The notes under the pieces were generated by a model, which did no database searches, was not told where the DNA came from, and was given only the letters and a program-made list of their open reading frames with translations. A stretch of DNA of 64,000 nt from Bacillus sp. V5-8f (lineage in GTDB: Bacteria > Bacillota > Bacilli > Bacillales > DSM-1321): positions 1-64,000 of the forward strand of contig NZ_PGUW01000018.1 of assembly GCF_002863565.1 (NCBI RefSeq). The letters are read 5' to 3'. Positions within the stretch are counted from its first letter, which is position 1. The number at the start of each line of letters is the position of its first letter. Both the position numbers and the translations under genes were made by a program. Positions 1 through 7,019 of the stretch are shown piece after piece.

Positions 1-343
1 GCTGTGCCTTTGCTTCTGTTTCCGTTAATGTACCGGCTCTTAGCTTTTCCATGATTGCGTGGGCTTTTGTTTTAGTAGCATCGTCCAGATTGCCAAATAT
101 GTCATGCCTTTCCCCTTTATTAGGAAACGTTACCCCAAGTTTAGCCAATTGAGCCTTCGCATCCGCCATGATAGCTTCCACTTTTTGTTTTTTAGCACTA
201 TCCAATTTCTGTTCCTGCTTTGTATCTGTTGATGTATTCGTGCTGTTACTTGCAGCAATGGCGTTAATGCCGGCTCCTCCTATAATTCCGATAGATAGAG
301 CTCCTGTTAAAACATAACCGATTACCTTTTTTGATTTCATCAT
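1..343 (-). CDS. secreted helical protein, C-terminus outside window
   Basis: Partial gene running off the left edge, so only the first 114 residues are visible. It starts at the ATG at 343-341, eight bases after a GGAGGA site, and begins MMKSKKVIGYVLTGALSIGI, a typical signal peptide ending near AIAAS. The mature part is charged and predicted helical, with an AKLGVTFPNKGERHDIFGNL stretch. I do not recognise the family; small secreted proteins of this design are common in Bacillaceae. A tandem repeat about 75 bases upstream matches one ahead of the two-component system at 1540-3616, so the gene may be a target of that system (inference). Confidence 0.75.
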   Translation of the reverse strand, partial: MMKSKKVIGYVLTGALSIGIIGGAGINAIAASNSTNTSTDTKQEQKLDSAKKQKVEAIMADAKAQLAKLGVTFPNKGERHDIFGNLDDATKTKAHAIMEKLRAGTLTETEAKAQ

Positions 344-386
344 AACTTCCTCCAATTTAGATAATTTAGCCTTCAAAGGGATGTAC

Positions 387-400
387 GTTTTGTACAAAAC
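387..400. promoter_or_regulatory. perfect 14-bp palindrome GTTTTGTACAAAAC
   Basis: A perfect palindrome 44 bases upstream of the secreted-protein start. It could be a repressor operator or chance in AT-rich DNA. No regulator that would bind it is recognised nearby. Confidence 0.35.
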
Positions 401-417
401 TTACTTTACCTGCGAAT

Positions 418-438
418 GGTGAAAAAACGGTGAAAAAG
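418..438 (-). promoter_or_regulatory. tandem operator-like repeat, copy 1
   Basis: Read toward the gene at 1-343 the sequence is TTTTCACCGTTTTTTCACC: two TTTTCAC half-sites with an 11-bp period, one helical turn, as OmpR-family regulators often bind. The copy at 3754-3770 ahead of the response-regulator gene matches at 16 of 17 positions in the same orientation relative to its gene. Confidence 0.5.
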
Positions 439-553
439 AAAGGAGGTTTTAAAAAGATAACATGTGTTGTCTAGAGAGTTATAAGAACAGCACTAAAAAG
501 GAATGATATTTTCTAGATAAACCTGCCAACCTAGTAAGTCGAAGGAGGAAAAA

Positions 554-758
554 ATGGACACGAATTGTCAAATGGCAAATGAGTTGACAAATATGATGGC
601 CGAGGGAAAGATTGATCCCGAGATTATGGAGTGAAATAAGGGCCATGGCCGAGGAAATAAGAGACGGAAAACGAACACTAGATGAGTATTACCGGGAAAG
701 TGCTCCCCCAAAAATTTTGGATATTATTGATTCGGTGAATCAGAGGGTCAAAAGGTAA
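554..758 (+). pseudogene. small acidic protein gene with one frameshift
   Basis: A strong AAGGAGG site precedes an ATG at 554. The first frame gives 26 residues (MDTNCQMANELTNMMAEGKI...) and stops at TGA 632-634. The +1 frame continues without a gap as SEIRAMAEEIRDGKRTLDEY... and ends at TAA 756-758. Together they make a coherent helical protein of about 67 residues, so one inserted base near 628-630 probably broke the gene. A sequencing error is possible; programmed frameshifting is less likely because no slippery signal is obvious. Family not recognised. Confidence 0.55.
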
Positions 759-933
759 GAACGTAATGAGGTACATGGTTTTGATATCGATTATGTGCTA
801 AATCGCAGAACTTTAGCTAAATGCTGATATCAGTCATTCCAGCTGTTTGGTAATAAATTCTTATGTAGAAGTATTTCTGGCATATTTTCACTGGCAATGT
901 CACACAATATACCTGAAAGGAGAAGAACAAAAT

Positions 934-1494
934 ATGAGAAATCATGGTACAGCTATCCTAGTTAAATTTATTTCACTTTTAGTTGTTCTTGGGGTAATTC
1001 TTTGGCTGAATTTTGATTACCGGTTTACCGACGTTGTCCTGATCGTCTTGGTTTTAACTATCGTAGGATATGTATTGGGTGACCTATTTATATTACGAAG
1101 ATCAAATAACACAGCTGCAACTATTGCTGATTTCGGCCTTACATTTGCCGTTGTTTGGATCATGAGCAGAATGTTAGGATACGATGATGGGATTGTAGCA
1201 GCTTCCGCGCTTTCAGCCGTTGCGGTCGCTGTTGTTGAATACCTATACCATAAAATTGTACCTGGTGTTTCTCCTGAAAAGGGTGAAAAACAGGAAACTC
1301 AAGACAGACATATACGTAACCAACCGTTTAAGCTAGCCTGGAACCAAAGTCCAGGCCACGAACGGCTACAAACCGAAGCAGGAGAGGAATTAACACCCAT
1401 CCGTCCAGGAGCACCATCGCCACAAATGCAGAGAGAATACAAAAAATCAGTAAAGGTGAATAAACACAACAAAAATAAAAATAAAAATAAATAG
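934..1494 (+). CDS. yndM: YndM-like membrane protein (DUF2512)
   Basis: A 186-residue protein. I chose the ATG at 934 over an upstream in-frame start at 847 because AAAGGAGAA lies directly before it and homologues start near MRNHGTAILVKF. About four hydrophobic helices fill residues 1-105 with the DUF2512 signature GDLFILRRSNNTAATIADFG. A charged cytoplasmic tail follows and ends in an unusual Asn/Lys run (NKHNKNKNKNK). Function is unknown; in Bacillus it is an accessory membrane protein. A terminator follows immediately. Confidence 0.85.
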   Translation: MRNHGTAILVKFISLLVVLGVILWLNFDYRFTDVVLIVLVLTIVGYVLGDLFILRRSNNTAATIADFGLTFAVVWIMSRMLGYDDGIVAASALSAVAVAVVEYLYHKIVPGVSPEKGEKQETQDRHIRNQPFKLAWNQSPGHERLQTEAGEELTPIRPGAPSPQMQREYKKSVKVNKHNKNKNKNK

Positions 1495-1505
1495 GAACAG
1501 CAAAT

Positions 1506-1548
1506 AAAACGTAAAGCAGTATATCAGCCGCTTTACGTTTTATTTTTC
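1506..1548. terminator. bidirectional terminator
   Basis: Stem AACGTAAAGC / GCTTTACGTT with A- and T-rich flanks, between the convergent yndM-like and histidine kinase genes. Confidence 0.8.
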
Positions 1549-2952
1549 TAAATGGTTCGGGATCCTCACGGTAAAAGTGCTGCCTTTTCCGAGTTCGCTG
1601 TCAACTCGAATTGTTCCTCCGTGAATCTCTACAATCCACTTAGCGATCGCCAGTCCCAGCCCATGGCTTCCCATTTGCCTTGACCTCACTTTATCTGATC
1701 GATAGAATCGGTCGAAAATCCTTGCTTGTTCCTCCGGCTTAATTCCAATCCCGGAATCTTTGGCTTGTATAACTAATTCCTTCCCTTCCGCAGCGATGAA
1801 AAGCTGTACTTCCCCTTCATTCGGGGTGTACTTAATTCCATTATCTAACATTATATAAAATAAGTATGTTAACCTTTCAGAATCCCCATTTGTAATAAGG
1901 GTATCTGGTCCATGAAAACCCAGTTTTATCCCCTTAGCTTTTGCAAGCGGCCCTACTGATTCAATGGCTTTTTCTGCAATGGGACGGAGGTCGAACGTTT
2001 CACGCCGAAGTTCAACAGTACCGGAGTCTGATCGTGCCAGTGTCAATAAATCACCTACCAGTCCTGTCATCCTTTTCACTTCATCCTTCATATTGGAAAG
2101 CACCTTGCCGGAAAACTCATCCTTCTGCGTATCAACAGTCATTTCCATAGCATTGATTGAGGATAACATAACACTTAAAGGTGTCCTTAATTCGTGGGAG
2201 GCATCTGCCACAAATTCCTGCTGCCGGGTAAAGGCCTTGGAGATTGGGACCATTGCTTTTTTCGACATGACCCGACTTAGAAAAAATGCAACCCCAAAGA
2301 ATACAACCGCTAATCCAATCAAAATAATCAGCAGCCAATTGAATAGTTGATAAGCGAATGAAATATCCTTGCCGACATATAGCATTCCCACTGGTTCTCC
2401 CTTAAAGAAGATAGGACGCCCTGTCATCAACAGCCGAAGTTCATGATGTTCTTCACGGGGACGAAAATCATCCCGCTTCCCCTTATCTCTAGGCCCCCAC
2501 TCTGAAAAATGGGCGCTCAATGTTTCCTGGCGAAATTTGTTTCTGTCCGGTGACCAGCCGTGTACAAGCCCAAACAATTCCGGCCTTAGTTCAGAAATTG
2601 CTTCATCTCCCATTACAAGCTCACCATTGGCATTGACTACATAATAAAAGAATTGGTCGACTCCCGATAGCACCACCTCCTGTCCCTGAAAACCATACAG
2701 GCCTCCCTTGCTGTTGCGCGTCAGATAGTCCTCTACGATTTCGCCTTCCTCAGTGGCCATCGTCTCAAGTTCACGCTCCTGATCATGTAAAATAACGGAA
2801 TAAAGCAAGAAATAGACCACAAAAATAAAGATTATGAGAAACAACATGATCAGTCCGCTGTATAGCATGGTTAGCCGATTTTGTGTCCTACTGAAGACAT
2901 CTTTTTCACCGCCCGCCACGCCGCGCAAGAATGAAACAAGATTAGCTATCAA
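1540..2952 (-). CDS. two-component sensor histidine kinase
   Basis: A 470-residue membrane kinase. One transmembrane helix lies near residues 30-53, a roughly 150-residue extracytoplasmic sensor region follows, and a second helix spans about 205-226. The dimerisation/phosphoacceptor motif is ASHELRTPLS with His253. The HATPase domain has an N box (DNGIKYTPNEGE) and G boxes (DSGIGI, HGLGLAIAKWIV). It pairs with the OmpR-type regulator just upstream, overlapping it by 11 bases, so translation is probably coupled. The layout resembles CiaH-like kinases but the stimulus cannot be read. Phosphotransfer to Asp52 of the regulator is expected from the family. Confidence 0.93.
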   Translation of the reverse strand: MIANLVSFLRGVAGGEKDVFSRTQNRLTMLYSGLIMLFLIIFIFVVYFLLYSVILHDQERELETMATEEGEIVEDYLTRNSKGGLYGFQGQEVVLSGVDQFFYYVVNANGELVMGDEAISELRPELFGLVHGWSPDRNKFRQETLSAHFSEWGPRDKGKRDDFRPREEHHELRLLMTGRPIFFKGEPVGMLYVGKDISFAYQLFNWLLIILIGLAVVFFGVAFFLSRVMSKKAMVPISKAFTRQQEFVADASHELRTPLSVMLSSINAMEMTVDTQKDEFSGKVLSNMKDEVKRMTGLVGDLLTLARSDSGTVELRRETFDLRPIAEKAIESVGPLAKAKGIKLGFHGPDTLITNGDSERLTYLFYIMLDNGIKYTPNEGEVQLFIAAEGKELVIQAKDSGIGIKPEEQARIFDRFYRSDKVRSRQMGSHGLGLAIAKWIVEIHGGTIRVDSELGKGSTFTVRIPNHLEK

Positions 2953-3616
2953 TTTTATAACCTACCCCTCTAATACTGTGAAGCATCTCCTGCTTTTCAA
3001 TCACACCTAACTTTTTCCGAAGCAACTTAACAGTTGCGTCAATCGTCTTCATGGACACATCTGTATCGTACCCCCAAATTCGGTCCATAATGACATCCCG
3101 GGGCAATACCTGCCCTTTATTTTGAAGCAATAAATCCAATAACTGAAATTCACGAGGGCTTAGTTGAACCGTTTTCTCACCGCTCTGTACGGTCTGGCTT
3201 GACCGGTTTAAAACCATATCAAACAGCTGCACCTCCTCTTCCACGATTGGCGCGTAGTTTCGGCGGGAAAGGGCGCGAATCCTTGCAAGCAATTCATCAA
3301 TCTCAAAAGGTTTCACGAGATAATCATCCGCGCCGGAGTCCAATCCTTCTATACGATCTTGGACCGCATCTTTTGCGGTCAACATAAGAATGGCTCCCTG
3401 GTATCCCTCCTTTCGCAATTGACGGCATACCTCCACTCCGTCCCGACCCGGCATCATCCAATCGAGAATCAGCACATCATAATGTGAGGAACCAGCATAA
3501 TAATAGGCATCTTCTCCTTCCGTAACCCACTCGACATTATACCCTCCCTTTTTCTTTAGCATATATCCTATTAACTCACCAAGCTGCAAATCATCTTCCG
3601 CTAATAAAATATTCAC
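2942..3616 (-). CDS. OmpR-family response regulator
   Basis: A 224-residue regulator. The receiver domain (1-115) shows acidic residues D8/D9, phosphoacceptor Asp52 in LILDWMMPGRDG, Thr80 and Lys102 (VKPFE). The C-terminal winged-helix domain (about 128-222) has LSPREFQLLDLLL and the recognition region SMKTIDATVKLLRKKL. It is the first gene of the two-gene operon with the kinase. The tandem repeat at 3754-3770, about 140 bases upstream, is a candidate autoregulatory site and recurs before the secreted-protein gene at 1-343. Confidence 0.95.
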   Translation of the reverse strand: MNILLAEDDLQLGELIGYMLKKKGGYNVEWVTEGEDAYYYAGSSHYDVLILDWMMPGRDGVEVCRQLRKEGYQGAILMLTAKDAVQDRIEGLDSGADDYLVKPFEIDELLARIRALSRRNYAPIVEEEVQLFDMVLNRSSQTVQSGEKTVQLSPREFQLLDLLLQNKGQVLPRDVIMDRIWGYDTDVSMKTIDATVKLLRKKLGVIEKQEMLHSIRGVGYKIDS

Positions 3617-3753
3617 AATGGCTGCTCCTTTTTATTTATCGTTCATATACTTGTTTGTCCATATTTTATACTAGTGTTTGATATCGAAAAAAGATAACAC
3701 CTCTTTTTAGCATTCCCTCTATCAGATAACAAGTAAATTTTAGTAAAGAAAAA

Positions 3754-3770
3754 TGAAAAAATGGTGAAAA
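3754..3770 (-). promoter_or_regulatory. tandem operator-like repeat, copy 2
   Basis: Read toward the response-regulator gene the sequence is TTTTCACCATTTTTTCA: TTTTCA half-sites 11 bp apart, matching copy 1 (418-438) except for one central base. A second 11-bp-spaced pair, TTTCT...TTTCT, lies at 3780-3796. Confidence 0.5.
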
Positions 3771-3914
3771 TTCATGACGTTTCTTACAGGTTTCTATCAA
3801 GCTGAAAACAGTTGAAGTTATAAAAAGGATTTCGGTGCATTTATATTGAAAGATAATAAAAGTTTAGTAAATCGGAGCAAGAGGTATATAGATAAATTAT
3901 GGGAGGAAAATAAA

Positions 3915-4148
3915 ATGGCGGTATCCAAATGGATTGATATGTTCTTGATGCTTTCGCTAATTGGAACAATTTTAGCGGTAATTCTCAACATTTTGTTCAC
4001 GCTTGCTGGAATACAAATGGGTTACGATGGTGCCGCTTTAATCGTTCTGATCATCATTATTCTCGGTTTATTCAGATTCAGTAGAAAAAGAAACAAATCC
4101 AAAATAGATAAGGCAGAAAAAACAAACACCTACAGGACTCTAGGTTGA
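3915..4148 (+). CDS. small two-helix membrane protein
   Basis: A 77-residue protein starting [10 protein letters not shown] after a GGGAGG site at 3901-3906; a longer in-frame extension to 3846 has no ribosome site. Two hydrophobic helices (about 7-30 and 36-56) are followed by a basic tail [11 protein letters not shown], so the C-terminus should be cytoplasmic. No family recognised. It is transcribed divergently from the two-component operon with about 300 bases between. Confidence 0.6.
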
Positions 4149-4264
4149 CTTATCAAAGATGCACAAGCACTGTTCATTTTTCTACACTAATTTATATGTA
4201 ATCATAAATTCTTTCGTCATCTATTCGTAGTGGGGAAGATGAAAGAATCAACCGTAACGAAAAT

Positions 4265-4295
4265 AAGGGGTAGCTAATAGGCTAACCCCTTTTTC
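4265..4295. terminator. bidirectional terminator
   Basis: Stem AGGGGTAGC / GCTAACCCCT followed by TTTT, between convergent small genes. Confidence 0.75.
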
Positions 4296-4442
4296 CTACG
4301 CTCTTCTATTCTCCTGGTCTTTTAACCGATTTTGCTGATCGGGAAGACGACGCTGATGTTTAAATTTTTCTTCCTGCTTTTGCTCGTCAAATAGTTTTCT
4401 TTCAGACTCCTGGTTTTCGTTGCCTCTGTTTTTGTTATTCAT
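4296..4442 (-). CDS. small hydrophilic protein
   Basis: 48 residues starting MNNKNRGNENQESERKLFDE at the ATG ending at 4442, after a GCAGGAGGGG site. It is almost entirely Glu, Gln, Arg, Lys and Asn, without a hydrophobic core, so it is probably extended or helical. No family recognised. The ribosome site and following terminator support expression. Confidence 0.55.
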   Translation of the reverse strand: MNNKNRGNENQESERKLFDEQKQEEKFKHQRRLPDQQNRLKDQENRRA

Positions 4443-4616
4443 AATATCCCCTCCTGCAATTTTATATTCCCTTACTAGACTCACAGGAAACTTTTTTTAC
4501 ATTTTACTTCCAATACTACCCCGTTCACGATCTCCAGAAGATAAAAAAGCCGACAAGTGTGCCGGTTAAATAGCAAGCTATCATTCCTGAACTAAATCAA
4601 TTGAATCTTTTGTTTC

Positions 4617-4797
4617 CTAACGATTCCATTTTTCCACTACGGTTGCAACACCTTGGCCTCCGCCAATACAAAGTGTAGCCAAACCGTAGTTTCCGTTTGT
4701 CCTTTGCAATTCATGGATTAAGGTTACTAGAATTCTTGCACCGCTAGCACCGATTGGGTGTCCTAAGGCAATAGCTCCGCCGTTAACGTTTATTCGC
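4617..4797 (-). pseudogene. acetyl-CoA acetyltransferase (thiolase), C-terminal remnant
   Basis: The minus strand reads [20 protein letters not shown] and later [20 protein letters not shown], the conserved C-terminal thiolase block with the active-site GHP and CIGGGQG motifs. Homology stops abruptly at about 4797, where a plus-strand fragment begins, so about 85% of the gene is missing. It cannot be a working enzyme. Confidence 0.8.
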
Positions 4798-4985
4798 TTG
4801 ATCAAAATGCAGTTGCCGACAAACAGCTTCAGCCATTGCTGCCATATGCACATCAATCCTTCGATTTGCTTGTCGATTGGGTTGAAAACAAAAAAACAGC
4901 CCCAACAAGCAAATTTATTCCTGCACCAGCGGACCACCTAAAAGTAACTGATATTAAAACCGGAAATGAAACCGATCCACGTTAA
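4797..4985 (+). pseudogene. C-terminal remnant of an unidentified protein
   Basis: From 4797 the plus strand has an open frame ([20 protein letters not shown] ... [18 protein letters not shown]) ending at TAA 4983-4985, with no start codon or ribosome site. It reads like the C-terminal tail of a larger, perhaps secreted, protein. It abuts the thiolase remnant on the other strand, indicating a rearrangement junction. Confidence 0.45.
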
Positions 4986-5034
4986 CGCTTTAAAGCACCG
5001 GGGGTCAGGCCCCAAGGAGCAAAGCCCCAAATAG

Positions 5035-6705
5035 TTATCCTAATAAATATACCCTTGTCTCATAAGGCTCGAGAAATAGATTCTCCTTCAACTCTTTATC
5101 TTCTGCTGCATAATTGTTTAACACGAGTTCAGATGAAAGCTCAGCCAACTCAGCCGGAAGCTTACAAGCCGTTTGCGTTTCACTAAAGTTACAAATCACG
5201 ATGGCTTTTTGCTCTCCCAAAGTACGGCTATATACAAATAACTGTGGATCTTCTTCCAATAATAGCTCGTAGGTTCCGTAAACAAATACTTCATGCTGTT
5301 TTCTTAGTAGAATCATTTTTTTATAGAAATGTAATATAGAGTCTGGATTATATACCTGTTCTTCCACATTGATTTTCGTGTAATTTGGGTTTACTCCGAG
5401 CCATGTGTGATCGGAGGATGTAAAACCCCCCATGTTCGTAGCATCCCATTGCATAGGGGTACGGGAATTATCTCTGCCATTAGTCCAAACGACGGCCATT
5501 ATGTCATCATGTTCACGGCCTTTTGCTTTTTCGATATGATAATAGTTTACCATGCCAACGTCATTGTAATCCTCAATATTTGGGAAGCGCACATTGGTCA
5601 TGCCTATTTCCTGCCCTTGATAAATGAAAGGAGTGCCCTTCATGAGGAAGTATAACGCAGCAAGCATTTTGGCGCTTTCATTCCAGTACTTTTCAGGGTT
5701 TCCCCAGCTCGACACACTTCGGGGCTGATCATGATTTTCAAGGAATAAAGCATTCCAGCCTCTTCCCTCCAGCCCATACTGCCAAGCTGTCAGTGTTTTT
5801 TTCAAAGAGATAACATCCACCGCATTGTCTTCACCTTTATTCCAAAGACCTAAATGCTCAAATTGAAAGATCATATTGAAATACCCGTTTTCTTCCCCAA
5901 CCCATTTATCCGCATCATCAATGTTCACGCCGTTTGCTTCCCCGACGGTCATAACGTCATAATTTTTAATCGTTTTCTTAGAAAATTCAGTAAGGAAATC
6001 ATCGATCCCATCTACATTCATCATATAATCAAAACACGAAACAAACTCCCTGTTTTCCGGGTTTGGCATGTCAGGGAATCCCGGTTCTTTTTTAATATGG
6101 GATATCGCATCAACCCGAAAACCATCGATTTTTTTTTCAAGCCACCAGTTAACCATGTCGTATAATGCATGTCTGACCTTTAGATTTTCCCAGTTTAGGT
6201 CAGGTTGGCGGGCAGAAAAAAGATGCATGAAAAATTGACCGGTTTCCTCATCATATTTCCAGGCAGGGCCTCCAAAAATAGATTCCCAGTTATTTGGCTC
6301 TCTCCCGTCTTTCCCGTCTCTCCAAATATACCAGTCACGCTTCGGATTATCTTTGGCGGAACGGGACTCGATAAACCAAGGATGCTCATCACTTGTGTGA
6401 TTAATTACCAGGTCCAAAATCAACTTCATGCCGCGGTTATGTATTTCTTTTAGCAGTTCATCGAAATCGGCCATCGTCCCGAATTCCTCCATGATCTCAT
6501 GGTAATCCGAGATATCATATCCATTATCGTCATTCGGGGATTTATACATGGGTGATAGCCAGATGACGTTGATCCCTAAATCCTTCAGGTAATCCAATTT
6601 TGAGGTGACTCCCTTTAAATCCCCAATTCCATCGCCATTACTATCCATGAAACTCCGCGGATAAACTTGATACGCGATACTTTCTTTCCACCATCTTTTA
6701 GCCAT
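5035..6705 (-). CDS. malL: alpha-glucosidase, GH13 (oligo-1,6-glucosidase / MalL type)
   Basis: 556 residues, full length for the family. The N-terminus WWKESIAYQVYPRSFMDSNG and the (beta/alpha)8 barrel motifs are present. Catalytic residues are nucleophile Asp199 (GFRVDAI), acid/base Glu256 (VGEANG) and Asp326 (LENHDQPR). It acts on cytoplasmic oligosaccharides. The residue after the nucleophile is Ala200; in this group Val there goes with alpha-1,6 and Ala/Thr with alpha-1,4 preference, so maltose-type activity is more likely than isomaltase (inference). AAAGAGGGTG precedes the start. No sugar transporter or regulator lies nearby, and no obvious cre site was seen. Confidence 0.92.
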   Translation of the reverse strand: MAKRWWKESIAYQVYPRSFMDSNGDGIGDLKGVTSKLDYLKDLGINVIWLSPMYKSPNDDNGYDISDYHEIMEEFGTMADFDELLKEIHNRGMKLILDLVINHTSDEHPWFIESRSAKDNPKRDWYIWRDGKDGREPNNWESIFGGPAWKYDEETGQFFMHLFSARQPDLNWENLKVRHALYDMVNWWLEKKIDGFRVDAISHIKKEPGFPDMPNPENREFVSCFDYMMNVDGIDDFLTEFSKKTIKNYDVMTVGEANGVNIDDADKWVGEENGYFNMIFQFEHLGLWNKGEDNAVDVISLKKTLTAWQYGLEGRGWNALFLENHDQPRSVSSWGNPEKYWNESAKMLAALYFLMKGTPFIYQGQEIGMTNVRFPNIEDYNDVGMVNYYHIEKAKGREHDDIMAVVWTNGRDNSRTPMQWDATNMGGFTSSDHTWLGVNPNYTKINVEEQVYNPDSILHFYKKMILLRKQHEVFVYGTYELLLEEDPQLFVYSRTLGEQKAIVICNFSETQTACKLPAELAELSSELVLNNYAAEDKELKENLFLEPYETRVYLLG

Positions 6706-6779
6706 ATCGCACCCTCTTTATCAAAAATGATGACCCGATCTCATTTTATCACGTTGCCCTTTATGGTTCCCTTTTAATG

Positions 6780-7016
6780 GGCTAATTGTGCACTTTCAGG
6801 ACTTTGTGCGGAGTTTCCACGGGTGTGCGAAAGTTTCACGTTTTTTGTGAAATGTGTTGTGTCAACTTTTTGTTGCGGAATGCAATTTTTTCGCGAATAA
6901 TCACAGTTGTTGTGGGATTTCACTTTTTGTTGCAAAATCCAATTAAATTGTGAACAAGGACAGTTTGTTGCAGATGTCCGTTTTCCTGCGAAATAATCAA
7001 TTGTTGCTGTAACTCC
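6780..7016. repeat. degenerate array with a period near 20 bp
   Basis: Between malL and the helicase gene the sequence repeats a loose unit built on TTTGTTGC(A/G) plus an AT-rich spacer, about ten times at 17-24 base intervals (for example near 6797, 6868, 6910, 6930 and 6966). Copies are too diverged for a strict period. It resembles the cleaner 21-bp array at 42478-42623. Confidence 0.45.
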
Positions 7017-7019
7017 TCT

